Assembly: GCF_027244095.1 (NCBI RefSeq)
Contig: NC_069662.1
Span: forward strand, 12,302,501 to 12,366,500
Reading direction: 5' to 3'
Length of the DNA stretch: 64,000 bases
Source: Hemicordylus capensis
Taxonomy: Eukaryota; Chordata; Lepidosauria; Squamata; Cordylidae
Within the stretch, counting starts at the first letter, position 1; the number at the start of each line of letters is the position of its first letter. Below the pieces are notes generated by a model. It was given only the letters and a program-made list of their open reading frames with translations. It searched no databases and was not told the DNA's origin. Of the stretch, positions 24,301 through 29,008 are shown one piece after another. The position numbers and the translations under genes are program-made.

Positions 24301-27300
24301 TCTTCTCCCACAGCCTTCCTCCTCCTGGCTATTGAACCCTCCCTTTTATCCAGTTCCATATGGATACAGTACATTAACCAATCAGGGAGTTTCTTCCCTC
24401 AGGCAGCCAGAACCTTCCGTCTCTTCCTGGAGATAACCAATCAAAACACTTTGTAGCTTTCCCTCCACAACTCTGCAGCAGACAACTTTTACCTCAGACT
24501 TGGCTGTTAGAACAAACTAAAGAAATACAAACCATAAAACATAATGGGAAGAAGGGATTCCTTCACACTTACCTTTAGCTCTCTCACATTCTGCTCTTCA
24601 CACTCCATTGGCATTTCTTCCCCAAGGGGTTCTCTCTCTTCTGGCTGCTCCCCCATCAAATCCTCAGGCACTGTCAGGACATAATCTGGCATTGCACCAG
24701 AGGAGTCCTCATCTCCCTCCCACTGTGAAAAAAGAAAATTTCCTAATTTCCTAGAGCGCTCCATATTAACCATCCAGTCTAATGAGTTCTGGAGAACTCG
24801 GAAGCCACTTTGGTTCCCACCCCCCACCCCCACTCGGTCCTCATAAAGGTATTACTGTAGGGGAAAGAATGGCAGTTCAGTCCCCAAATAGCAGAGCAAA
24901 ACTAGTTTGATGAGAAAGCAGCACAGCAAGAGGTCTTGAGACAGTTCTTTAGTACTAAAAAACTACAAGGATTTATTTAAGAAAAGGTTATAAATGAATG
25001 TGAAAAAGCCTGTAGCTTAATTTCAGCTGCAGCTCATGGCTGGAGACTAAAACAAACCACCACCTCTGGAGAGACAAAATGGAGACTAACACTGGAAGAA
25101 CAAAGAGGGGAGGAGTCCGGCACTTTTATCCATGACCTTAAACCCCCTCCCCCCAGTGGTCACTATGAGACATTGCAGCTGAGAGCTGATGCTACCAGGG
25201 TCCCAGCTCCAACAATTACCCAGTTTTGCCTTCTGAATTCCATAAGCTTAACTCTGTTATTCATATAAATCTTCCTCTACCACCTGAGGAAGATGGCAAA
25301 GAATGCTACAGAACCTTCCAAGGTAGAGGAGACAATCCGCTGAATTTCAGGGCCAGGACAATACAAGGATTGTCCTTCAGTGCAGGCCACACCCAAATGT
25401 TCACTGTATACATGCCCAGCCATAAACAAGCCATCTAGTTGTATAGGACTGACTGGCATGCCAGCGCATACAATGTAACTGCATCTTACAATCAGTTTAT
25501 GCAATCGCAACCATAACATGTGATTTGCTGATGTAATAATTTGTGGCGACTATTTGCCCGTAAGTAGGCTGCTTCTTGCCAGCAGCTGACATCGCGACTA
25601 AAGACCTGCTTGTGTAAGCAGGGAATTTGCACGAGCACAAGAAGATTGCATTGCCGCACTAAAAAGGGAGTGTGTGTGCAATTAAGTGATTTGTCCAATT
25701 AAAACAAATGAGACATACGACAGTTGCACACTGTCGGTGGGGCGGAGCTACAACTGGACGGACATGTCCTAGGAACACGTGTCCTGCCTCTGGAGCCTCC
25801 TTGCTTGCCTCCCCTCCCCCGCTTGTCAGCTCACCAGCCACTCCTGCTCACTGCCATGCTCCCAATAGCTTTCTCCTCCCCACGGCATGCCAGGCTGTCC
25901 TTACCCAGTGGTGCACCCTGCTCCTGCAGCCTGCTGCTGCTTCCCAGCCACTTGGGTTTCTGAACCTGAGGCAGCTGGTAATGTGGGTGCACATGCACTC
26001 TTCATTCCCAACCGCCTTGGGGGTTCAGAGTTGGCTTAAGCTCGGGCAGTAGGAGCATGCCACTGCCATCACTGGGGGAGAGGCTGCCACCACCATTGTC
26101 ACCACCAGGAGAAGGCTACCACTGGGGGCGTGTGCTGCCGCTGTGGGAGGACACATGACAACACGGGCCACCTGTGCCCTCTCTATGCCACTGCATGGTC
26201 ACATGCTAAAACGCAAGCTCCAGACCTCATGCAAGTAGCTAGCGCAATTGCTTTGCACTGGCAGGCCAGCTTTCTGCAAGTGCATCGTTAGGGTGTCAGC
26301 TGGTGATGCTGGATTAGGGAGCCTCTATTCCAGAGGTGAAATTGAGCATGTTGTGACTCAAAGGTTACACTCTCAAGGGATATTTTATGAATGCTGCATC
26401 CCAGTTAAAACCATGGCAAGGATCTGCAAACCAGGACTTAACCCACAAGCTAGGGGGGGCACAAATTTTGGCCATCTCAGGGGATGAATGTTCATCGCGA
26501 TTTTGGGCAACGTCTACCCCCCAGAGATGGAAAATAGGCAATAGCTCTGTTGCACTTACAGATTGCTGCATATTATCAACCCTTCTTTATCCCTGTCCCC
26601 AAATGGTTAGGGTAAACCATTTTTGCACAGGGTAACAATGAACACATTATTGTACTCTCTTCGTTGAGTAAACTTTGGAAGACATTCATATCAATTCTCA
26701 CTTCCATTCTTCTGACAACATCGATAAATTTTTATAGTAAGTTTTGTGTTTTTAAAACTCATACAAACGTTTAAAACCCCTTTGCAAATTTGACCGCTGA
26801 AGCCCCAATGGTCAGGACAATCACAGCATGACAACACACTGAAAGCTGAAAGCACGGCAATGCTGTCACCTGTTTCCCATCTCTAGATGTGAAGACGTTG
26901 TCAAAAATTACACTGAAACATTCATCTCCCCAGATGGTACTGGCCATCCCAGCTGGCCCCCACACCAGCCCCCAGTCCTGGTTGCCAGTTGGGGGGGGGA
27001 GAAATTCTCACCATTCCAATGTGCAAAAATTCCATCCACACTCCAGAAACACATTTCTGCCATTAACCTGCAAGTCCTAGCTCCTCTTCTTGGCCCCTTC
27101 CAACCCATCCTATCCCCCTCCAACCAGAGCCTCTGGAGCTGAAATGACTTGCACGTACATTTTCCTGTTGCCACAACTATCCCCTTGCTATCGGTCACTG
27201 CTCTGATGAGTTCCTGCCTGGCGTTCCGTCTTACTTACAGGTGGCTCCAATTCACCACAGGATCCAGGAACTTCACCCTGGACACTGTGATCTGGTGGCA

Positions 27301-28975
27301 GCCCCATGGATGTCCAGACACAGAGCTTTTCCTTGGCATCCGATGGGAAACGCTGTTGTGTATCCAAAGGGCGCAGCAGGCGAGCCCGGGCCTCCTCGAA
27401 GCCCTGGAGAGCGAGAGGAGTAGGGGTGGGTTGTTTCAGGAAGGGATTCTCCAACCAGAATGAGTTTGGTTCACAAAAGTCAGAGTTAAACGGAGGTCTC
27501 TGGGCTGCCCTTCTGGCTGCTGGTGCCACCTGGGAAAGAAGAGAGCATAAAAAGGAGCAATCAATGCCTGCTAACTTGGCAAAGAAGCACCTTTTAATGT
27601 GGTGATTTTCTTTATTTAGCAGGGGGAGAGTAACTGGCCCTATCCATCCCCAGCACAGTACCTCCAGTGGCTGTTGCTGGTGTCTATCTTATGTTTCTTT
27701 TAGATTGTGAGCCCTTTGGGGACAGGGATCCATCTTATTTATTTATTATTGCTCTGCGTAAACTGCCCTGAGCCATTTTTGGAAGGGCGGTATAGAAAAT
27801 CGAACTAAAAACAACAACAATGCCAACACAATATTGTACGACCCAGGAGCCCCCATTTACCTTGACAGCCACCACAGCAGGCCTTGACAAGTTTTCTGTG
27901 GCTCCATGGGCCAGTCCAAGAACTTAGAAGCCAGACTGCCCTCCACTCCATGGGGAGGGAGAGGACTCCCAGCCTTGCTTGCTCACGCCTCCTGCCGATT
28001 ACATCCTACCTTGCTTCCACACAATCACTTCTACCCAGGTTTTCCTTTTACCTTGCTTCCACACAACCGAAAACTGGAAGCGCACAAAGTGCCCAAACCC
28101 AGGTAAAACACAGTTTTTGGTTGTGTGAATGACCCTATTGTGTTGTACTTGTATACTACTACTATGAATAGTTATATACTGCTTTTCATCAGAAGTTCCC
28201 AAAGAGTTTTACATAGATCTATATAAATAAATAGACCCTAAGGGGCTGAGCTGCCAGCAACAACCACTGGAGAGATGTTGTGCTGGGGTTGGATAGGTCC
28301 AGCTGCTGTACAGCTGTTGGGGCACACATCTGTACTTTTGTGTGAATGACCTGCATTCACTGTACATGTGTTGAACGTAATGTGCAAATAACTGTACATC
28401 AGACCTTTAAATTAAAAAAAAAAAAGAGTGTGGTTCTAGAAGAACATTTGTGCCATTCTAAAATCCAAGTCATTGCAAAAGCTGTATCAAGTAGCCAGAA
28501 TGGTGTAGTGGTTAGAGCACTGAGCTAGAACTGGGAAGACTTAAATTCAATTCCCCATACAGCCGTGAACCTCACTGAGTGACTCTGGGCCATTCACTTA
28601 CCTCACAGGGTTGTTGTGAGCATGAACATAACCATGGGCTCCTTGGAGGAAGAGCAGGATATATGTACAAAAATACATTTTTTTTAAAAAAGCACGTGAA
28701 TACGGCTATTGTCTCCATCTTACCTGGGCCTGCTCAGGGACGCCGCTGGAGGGTTTGCAATCCAGGATGCTCAGAGAAGAAGTTTTCGTCAAGTGGCCAG
28801 GCCAAAGCTCGCTCTGGGTGCTGGGAGGATTCAGCAAGGCTTGCCATGAAGCTGAAGGAGTGATGGGATGCAGGAGACGAGCTCGGGATTCCTCTAGCCC
28901 TTGGAGGGTGAAGGCAACTGGAGAGCTGGCTGGGAGGAAGGGCTTCTCAGCCCAGTGAGAGGCGGTGAGATCCAT
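503..28975 (-). CDS. TEP1: TEP1, telomerase/vault-associated protein 1 (5' half of gene, 18 exons; 3' part beyond left edge)
   Basis: TEP1 is a large subunit of the vault and telomerase ribonucleoproteins and binds their RNAs through its TROVE module. Eighteen minus-strand exons are joined by GT-AG introns and phases match at every junction: 28975-28724, 27529-27239, 24722-24573, 20663-20529, 17645-17484, 17299-17144, 16424-16326, 15648-15524, 13930-13773, 11271-11162, 9012-8922, 7876-7711, 6145-5923, 3386-3237, 2233-2162, 1386-1265, 1073-1008, 646-503. They give 2672 nt, about 890 residues. Residues about 1-230 are the variable N-terminus, 232-630 the TROVE module and 640-880 a vWA-like segment. 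Telling matches to the human protein as I remember it are SRSRLPGPWDSS, GKLPFMAMLRNL, RYRQALETA and CRPHLRRYFC. The start is uncertain: the Met at 28975 is the first ATG in the first recognisable exon, in a weak context. NACHT and WD40 exons must lie to the left. Confidence 0.93.
1008..1073 (-). CDS. TEP1: TEP1 exon, vWA-like segment (66 nt)
   Basis: A 66-nt exon, phase 2 to phase 2, acceptor caattgcag and donor CTCAG|gttagt. EWHDFSSRNEVVLSGFSEQV matches the human DLNPNDVTLSGCTDAI. Removing it would still keep the frame between its neighbours, so it could be skipped without a frameshift. Confidence 0.88.
1265..1386 (-). CDS. TEP1: TEP1 exon, vWA-like segment
   Basis: A 122-nt exon, acceptor ctgctccag and donor GCAAG|gtgagt. 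VDTILVLSSERKNTFDGSYL and GCLFVNV match human VDRVILLGQSMDDGMINVAK and KCLFVGI. Ends in phase 2. Confidence 0.92.
1548..1733 (+). mobile_element. tRNA-like body of 5S/tRNA SINE, partial
   Basis: Lacks the 5S-like head. It keeps the A/B-box-like body (gtagaacatctgctttgcat), the segment starting catctccaggtaggactgg and the common tail ending gccagcttcctatg. Intron of TEP1. Confidence 0.75.
2010..2125 (+). repeat. Interspersed repeat 3' end of unassigned family
   Basis: Shares the core gaaacaggactggatgg...agcagggc...ttatg with copies near 7560, 38966 (minus), 40742 (minus) and 52345. Probably a LINE or SINE end; the family was not identified. Confidence 0.5.
2162..2233 (-). CDS. TEP1: TEP1 exon, vWA-like segment (72 nt)
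   Basis: A 24-codon, phase 0-0 exon with acceptor catctctag and donor CAT|gtgagt. It reads EIPCCNNNKEVSGVIMGLLA then RRQH, which leads into VDTILVLS of the next exon, like human LLSLAGQRVPVDRVILL. It is too short for ordinary ORF calling. Confidence 0.85.
2838..2966. mobile_element. Palindromic MITE (actacaactcccat type)
   Basis: Inverted ends gctgcacaact and agttgtgcagc enclose the core actacaactcccatcatccc and its imperfect complement. One of the many small hAT-type elements of this window. Confidence 0.65.
2968..3140 (+). mobile_element. LINE 3' end (CR1/L2 group), plus strand
   Basis: Carries agattgtgagccctttgggg, then an acagggaccatctta-like stretch and gagcggtatataaat with a gta-rich tail. 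The same 3' end recurs at 27606 and 35488. Confidence 0.7.
3237..3386 (-). CDS. TEP1: TEP1 exon, vWA-like segment
   Basis: A 150-nt, phase 0-0 exon with acceptor ctcctcctccag and donor CAG|gtgaga. It encodes LDMAMLLSSMVYAASEQAEV through RNLQAQ, matching human NYALLLIGMMITRAEQVDV and IKLQAQ. Confidence 0.93.
3735..4065. mobile_element. TIR element, diverged copy of 51428-51743
   Basis: Ends gcactttccagattag and ggataatctggaaaacaccc are near-inverted. The inside shares cttccacacttcctgt, gtgacacc, gggttgttagtt and tgctccccctgc with the copy near 51.5 kb. The superfamily is unknown. Confidence 0.6.
4793..5205 (-). mobile_element. CR1-type LINE 3' fragment, minus strand
   Basis: Read on the minus strand it keeps a CR1-like C-terminal peptide (WNSLAPEIHMAPFLPAFRRK), then the 3' UTR and a tttattta tail on the plus strand at 4797-4820. 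Confidence 0.7.
5250..5410 (-). repeat. Copy of the 130-base repeat seen at 11.9-12.3 kb, inverted
   Basis: Reverse-complement copy of units at 11925-12310, with the shared words tttggtaca, gacacctcaa and gatgatg. It precedes the SINE at 5440. Confidence 0.5.
5440..5757 (+). mobile_element. 5S/tRNA composite SINE, near full length
   Basis: The head ttgctaagcagggtctgtcc then gaatgggagagtacatg resembles the 5S rRNA internal promoter (gctaagcagggtcgggcctgg; gatgggagac). A tRNA-like body (gaagagcatctgcatgcaga) and a tail ending ggcagcttcctatg-like follow. Confidence 0.85.
5923..6145 (-). CDS. TEP1: TEP1 exon, TROVE to vWA-like segment
   Basis: A 223-nt exon with acceptor ctgtttgcag and donor ACG|gtatgc. 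LLQRYRQALETAIRIAIRHN and LPGRTL-like PPIPGRTLILIA match human RYRQALETAVNLSVKHSLPLLPGRTVLVYL. A TA/CA microsatellite lies about 90 bases upstream of the acceptor. Confidence 0.95.
6236..6329. repeat. Compound (TA)n(CA)n microsatellite
   Basis: About 24 TA units run straight into about 22 AC units, in the intron just upstream of the TEP1 exon at 5923-6145. Confidence 0.98.
6531..6680 (+). mobile_element. 5S/tRNA SINE, 3' part only
   Basis: Begins in the body at aaggttccaagttccctccc and runs to the common tail agcttcctatgttcc. Confidence 0.75.
6919..7400 (-). mobile_element. CR1-type LINE 3' fragment, split by a MITE
   Basis: Minus-strand peptide AFSVVAPGLWNAL-like (here FSVVAPGLWNALTTD) marks the CR1 RT C-terminus. 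The 3' UTR (tttatttatttgtatagact) is interrupted by the MITE at 6965-7100. Confidence 0.75.
6965..7100. mobile_element. hAT-type MITE inside a CR1 fragment
   Basis: Palindromic, with ends cagggctgctcaactccgg and its complement. Flanks are ctctaggt (6957-6964) and ctctaggc (7101-7108), a 7/8 target duplication. Confidence 0.8.
7560..7640 (+). repeat. Unassigned interspersed repeat fragment
   Basis: Shares ggaaacaggatgctggacta with the copy at 52430. It lies between two TEP1 exons. Confidence 0.4.
7711..7876 (-). CDS. TEP1: TEP1 exon, end of TROVE module
   Basis: A 166-nt exon with acceptor ttcccaccag and donor CCAG|gtagtg. PSNTNIIRQILKRF matches human PSNITLMRRILTRN. The second half (MEVPVIFQLVKCEKKKL) matches human MRIPVLYEQLKREKLRV. 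Confidence 0.93.
7966..8372. mobile_element. Half of a long fold-back hAT-type element
   Basis: Contains aaatggcctctgcaaggc and the reverse of the cgaaccggtt-type end (aaccagttcgtacatccc), as in the elements at 32658 and 54021. The left terminus is missing. It begins about 90 bases upstream of the TEP1 acceptor at 7876. Confidence 0.55.
8640..8782 (+). mobile_element. Possible LINE 3' end fragment
   Basis: Ends tttgaaacggttatgtaaac then catcggga, like the conserved taaaccgccctga box of CR1-type 3' ends. Weak. Confidence 0.35.
8783..8912 (+). mobile_element. 5S-like SINE head abutting a TEP1 donor site
   Basis: Carries ttgctaagcagggtcc and tttgcatttgaataggagac without the tRNA body. Its right end is about ten bases from the TEP1 exon at 8922. 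Confidence 0.8.
8922..9012 (-). CDS. TEP1: TEP1 exon, TROVE module
   Basis: A 91-nt exon, 30 codons plus one base. ESVIRSKQLPFRFLSAYKVI matches human VIHSRQFPFRFLNAHDAI. Donor AAAG|gtgaag; a SINE begins about 10 bases into the intron. Confidence 0.95.
9205..9511 (+). mobile_element. 5S/tRNA composite SINE
   Basis: Full layout: head (ttgctaagtagggttcacc), tRNA-like body (atcgctcagtggtagagcat and an imperfect ggttcacaccc B box) and tail to agtcagcttccaatg. Confidence 0.85.
9733..9826. mobile_element. MITE remnant (actgtagtcc type)
   Basis: Keeps the right half: gatgatgggaactgtagtcc then aacatctggagacccaag. Left half eroded. Confidence 0.5.
10055..10318 (-). mobile_element. Non-LTR retrotransposon 3' fragment (R4/Dong-like)
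   Basis: On the minus strand it reads IPVVIGALGAVPKDLEEHLN and ITISQLQKAALLGTAYILR, similar to the C-terminal motif VIGALG...LLxxARILRRVL of some site-specific-type LINEs. Family naming is from memory and tentative. Confidence 0.5.
10318..10560 (-). mobile_element. LINE 3' UTR, minus strand, with GAT tail
   Basis: Reverse of the common 3' end: taccgcccttccaaaaatgg, then ctgtccccaaagggctcaca and ccagcaacagtcactggagg. A gat repeat at 10315-10330 is its tail. Confidence 0.7.
10560..10625. mobile_element. MITE remnant
   Basis: Only gatgggaactgtagtccaac and catctggagtcccgaggc remain. Confidence 0.45.
10786..11106 (+). mobile_element. 5S/tRNA SINE with a duplicated head segment
   Basis: The 5S-like segment occurs twice: ctccttggtttgcctttgga then gggagactac, and about 55 bases on accctggtttgccttaggat then gggagact. 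A clear tRNA-like body (atagctcagtggtagagaac) follows. Confidence 0.85.
11162..11271 (-). CDS. TEP1: TEP1 exon, TROVE module
   Basis: A 110-nt exon, acceptor ttctttcag, donor CAAG|gtagga. GKLPFMAMLRNLRNILRAGV is the best-conserved stretch of the TROVE family here. Confidence 0.97.
11414..11672 (-). mobile_element. CR1-type LINE 3' fragment, minus strand
   Basis: Minus-strand peptide SQLPAEIRSSPSLAIFKKHL then KTHLFAQAF is typical of the CR1 RT C-terminus. The tttatttattta 3' end lies at 11418. Confidence 0.8.
11925..12310 (+). repeat. Tandem repeat of about 130-160 base units
   Basis: Two to three diverged units share accaaatttggttcaaatc, cacaagttag, catcttg-atcggggtgg-tgacatca and cattgaggtgtccct. 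A related inverted copy is at 5250-5410. Confidence 0.65.
13232..13532 (+). mobile_element. 5S/tRNA composite SINE
   Basis: Full-length layout with head ttgctaagcagggtctgccc and tail tatggcagcttcctatgttc. It is the plus-strand partner of the inverted copy at 13957 that flanks a TEP1 exon. Confidence 0.85.
13741..13759. repeat. Poly(A) run (poly(T) on the TEP1 strand) next to a donor
   Basis: About 19 A at 13741-13759, that is a U-rich tract 13 bases inside the intron after the exon ending at 13773. Confidence 0.9.
13773..13930 (-). CDS. TEP1: TEP1 exon, TROVE module
   Basis: A 158-nt exon. FSRSRLPGPWDSSLAG and TWDRELSQHGN match human TEP1. The donor G|gtacgc is weak and is followed within 13 bases by a run of about 19 T on the transcribed strand. 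The codon split over the junction gives Asp, so WEGLID-AGKLPFMAM parallels human WEELIENGKLPFMAM. Confidence 0.95.
13957..14238 (-). mobile_element. 5S/tRNA composite SINE, minus strand, at a TEP1 acceptor
   Basis: Reverse orientation, tail first (aggaagctgccttagctcag) and 5S head last. It begins only about 26 bases upstream of the TEP1 acceptor at 13930. Confidence 0.85.
14303..14441. mobile_element. Palindromic MITE
   Basis: Ends gctgcataactttggtcc and cccaagttgtgcagc surround actacaactcccatcatcc and its complement. Confidence 0.65.
14551..14692. mobile_element. hAT-type MITE with perfect 8-bp target duplication
   Basis: Inverted ends cagggattgtcaaaacttgg and the complement ending aaccccgg. 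Flanked by ccttaact at 14543-14550 and 14693-14700. Confidence 0.85.
14780..15132 (-). mobile_element. MIR-like CORE-SINE, split by a younger SINE
   Basis: The left piece has ttacacaacagccctgtgag then gtagg, the old CORE motif. The right piece (gatttgaacttgggtccc then ccactatac) is its tRNA-like end. They are split by the SINE at 14890-15073. Confidence 0.6.
14890..15073 (-). mobile_element. tRNA-like SINE body inside the CORE-SINE
   Basis: Runs from aaggaagctgctttacacca to gctctaccactgagcc (tRNA A box in reverse). Flanks gatttagaac and gatttgaac look like its target duplication. Confidence 0.7.
15294..15316. repeat. (TG)n microsatellite
   Basis: About ten tg units. Confidence 0.9.
15524..15648 (-). 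CDS. TEP1: TEP1 exon, TROVE module
   Basis: A 125-nt exon (starts in phase 0, ends with two bases of a split Arg codon), acceptor ccttacag and donor GCAG|gtgag. LKTLIQRLHICEPAQHVMSL closely matches the human LKKLVQRLHIHKPAQHVQAL. It has no Met start of its own, so a simple ORF scan would miss it. Confidence 0.93.
15657..15709. repeat. (ATTC)n and (AC)n microsatellites
   Basis: Adjoining attc and ac runs between a TEP1 acceptor (15649) and the Helitron-like element. Confidence 0.9.
15710..16007 (+). mobile_element. Non-autonomous Helitron-like element
   Basis: The 3' end has the hallmark of Helitrons: a perfect hairpin GCACAGA-TGC-TCTGTGC (15979-15995), eight bases, then CTAG (16004-16007) followed by T. 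The 5' end ccctattatattaattctcc resembles the TC-start ends of vertebrate Helitrons with a changed first base. The inside is very GC-rich with repeated gattggctg. There is no coding capacity for Rep/helicase. Confidence 0.65.
16018..16115 (-). mobile_element. LINE 3' end fragment, minus strand
   Basis: tttttatactacccaaaaca, then agttctctgggcagtttaca and an AT-rich end. Confidence 0.55.
16326..16424 (-). CDS. TEP1: TEP1 short exon, TROVE module
   Basis: A 99-nt, phase 0-0 exon of 33 residues beginning ALFSKGSRHEHWKKHALG. It has acceptor tctgtag, and eight A residues run into the donor gtaagc. Phase fits both neighbours, but this segment is little conserved with human. Confidence 0.75.
16885..16975 (+). 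mobile_element. Sauria SINE, 3' end only
   Basis: Keeps caccgctctgggctccttgg then aggaagagcgggatataaat and a (atc)n tail. Confidence 0.7.
17144..17299 (-). CDS. TEP1: TEP1 exon, TROVE module
   Basis: A 156-nt, phase 0-0 exon of 52 residues. CLRTAMADKFRQFDAYQLAK matches the human CLRTAMTDKFAQFDEYQLAK. It ends in a basic run (TRKSRGKKRHRPKTEK) that may help bind RNA or localise the protein. Confidence 0.96.
17484..17645 (-). CDS. TEP1: TEP1 exon, TROVE module
   Basis: A 162-nt, phase 0-0 exon of 54 residues. YTRQELNIRSTANFLLALAS and CRPHLRRYFCHTVQLPSDW match human TEP1 almost residue for residue. Donor CAG|gtagga. Confidence 0.96.
17650..18760. other. TEP1 intron without recognised genes
   Basis: An inverted pair agctgggtagga (18588) and tcctacccagct (18659) may be an eroded DNA element related to 44936-45235. 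Nothing else is supported. Confidence 0.4.
18771..19368 (-). mobile_element. Possible solo LTR (fossil)
   Basis: On the minus strand there is a CCAAT-like box, a TATA-like gaataaaaac and an AATAAA-like poly(A) region. The right edge reads ...gttcgtcaca, a usual LTR end. The left edge and target duplication could not be fixed, so this is tentative. Confidence 0.35.
19369..19678. mobile_element. hAT-type element, copy of 52962-53342
   Basis: Begins caggcctgcacaacataagg and ends gacttgtgcgacccctg. It shares the inside (aaagtactgtgg, gccccatggacttggtgggg, taactaataattgctttc) with the copy at 53.0 kb. The flanks atctaatc and atttctaatc look like a duplication with two extra bases. Confidence 0.75.
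20117..20289. mobile_element. hAT-type MITE with perfect 8-bp duplication
   Basis: Inverted ends caggggtgtagctata and tagctacgcccctg. Flanked by aagacagc at 20109-20116 and 20290-20297. Confidence 0.88.
20529..20663 (-). CDS. TEP1: TEP1 exon, start of TROVE module
   Basis: A 135-nt, phase 0-0 exon of 45 residues ending ERDPEFILK, which matches the human LLEPEFILK. The donor AAG|gtgccg is weak. It begins the helical-repeat TROVE fold, which binds small non-coding RNAs such as vault RNA. Confidence 0.88.
20864..20998. mobile_element. Palindromic MITE
   Basis: Inverted ends cagggtttcttaacctttgg and ccaaggttaagaaaccttg, with the actacaactcccat core. Confidence 0.75.
21090..21228 (+). mobile_element. 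tRNA-like SINE fragment
   Basis: gcacctgctttgcgtgcata then a B-box-like caatccctggcatctccc. Diverged. Confidence 0.5.
21229..21702 (+). mobile_element. 5S/tRNA SINE split by a MITE
   Basis: Head and body run to 21496, then the tail resumes at 21643 (acaatattaagctagatgga to gcagcttcctgtgttcc). The gap is exactly the MITE at 21497-21634 plus one target copy. Confidence 0.85.
21497..21634. mobile_element. hAT-type MITE nested in a SINE
   Basis: A 138-bp near-perfect palindrome with ends cagggtttctcaacgtgtgg. Flanked by ctctagac at 21489-21496 and 21635-21642. Confidence 0.93.
22050..22170 (+). mobile_element. tRNA-like SINE fragment
   Basis: Body only: gcagacactttgcatgcaga, then catttccaggtagggttggg. 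Confidence 0.55.
22265..22400 (+). repeat. Inverted duplicate of 23835-23965, left arm
   Basis: gagggtatcctctcaaatgg, gcccacttgctc and ttccatggtgcccc match the reverse complement of the second arm at about 75-80% by eye. Confidence 0.7.
22615..22744. mobile_element. Palindromic MITE
   Basis: Ends agtgttccctctaacaga and ctgttagagggagcact enclose the actacaactcccat core. Confidence 0.75.
22800..24520 (-). mobile_element. Unassigned retroelement-like segment (fossil) in a TEP1 intron
   Basis: On the minus strand, about 24.45-24.34 kb holds two attgg (inverted CCAAT) boxes and a TATA-like ggataaaaggg. GA-rich leader-like DNA and open stretches without known motifs follow. I could not assign LTRs or a family. 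Confidence 0.35.
23835..23965 (-). repeat. Inverted duplicate of 22265-22400, right arm
   Basis: Reverse-complement match to the left arm; see that entry. Confidence 0.7.
24573..24722 (-). CDS. TEP1: TEP1 exon, acidic linker
   Basis: A 150-nt, phase 0-0 exon with acceptor ttttttcacag and donor AAG|gtaagt. The 50 residues are very acidic (WEGDEDSSGAMPDYV... EEREPLGEEMPMECEEQ), like the Glu-rich stretch that precedes the TROVE module in human TEP1. Confidence 0.8.
24856..25214 (-). mobile_element. Solo LTR (fossil) with perfect 5-bp target duplication
   Basis: The 359-bp unit starts TG and ends CA (minus-strand ends TGTTGGAGCTGG and TTCCCCTACA). Flanks are attac at 24851-24855 and 25215-25219. 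On the minus strand it has a TATA-like ggataaaag and an aataaa signal in the right order for U3-R-U5. No internal region remains. The intact duplication suggests it is fairly young. The five-base duplication fits endogenous retroviruses or gypsy elements. Confidence 0.85.
25220..27238. other. TEP1 intron, no recognised gene or repeat
   Basis: Read on both strands; no exon, RNA gene or named repeat is supported here. Confidence 0.4.
27239..27529 (-). CDS. TEP1: TEP1 exon, N-terminal repeat copy 2
   Basis: This is a 291-nt, 97-codon exon, phase 0 at both ends, with donor CCT|gtaagt. The shared pattern with the upstream exon is W-x-E-x-PFL followed by LQG-(F/L)-EE-x-RARLL-x-P. Equal phase and nearly equal length point to exon duplication. 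The region is poorly conserved with mammals, so gene assignment rests on position and frame continuity. Confidence 0.75.
27606..27825 (+). mobile_element. LINE 3' end (CR1/L2 group)
   Basis: agattgtgagccctttgggg, then acagggatccatcttattta and ccatttttggaagggcggta. Confidence 0.75.
28150..28325 (-). mobile_element. LINE 3' end, minus strand
   Basis: tatactgcttttcatcagaa, then ccagcaacaaccactggaga and tgtgctggggttggatagg. Confidence 0.6.
28490..28690 (+). mobile_element. Sauria SINE
   Basis: tRNA-like head (tggtgtagtggttagagcac), B-box-like aaattcaattcccc, then tgactctgggccattcactt and ggctccttggaggaagagca. Lies just downstream of a TEP1 exon. Confidence 0.85.
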
Positions 28976-29008
28976 CAACCTAGCTGAAAGAGCAGCAGAA
29001 AACGTAGC
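28724..29008 (-). CDS. TEP1: TEP1 exon, N-terminal repeat copy 1 (probable start codon inside)
   Basis: This is a 285-nt exon, phase 0 at both ends, with an acceptor after a ttctatttccacag tract and a donor CAG|gtaag. It reads 95 codons. The first 11 may be 5' untranslated, because the first ATG is at 28975-28973 (MDLTASHW). It contains LQGLEESRARLLHP, which matches LQGFEEARARLLRP in the next exon. The region upstream in the exon has no stop, so an earlier start in an unseen exon is possible. Confidence 0.75.
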
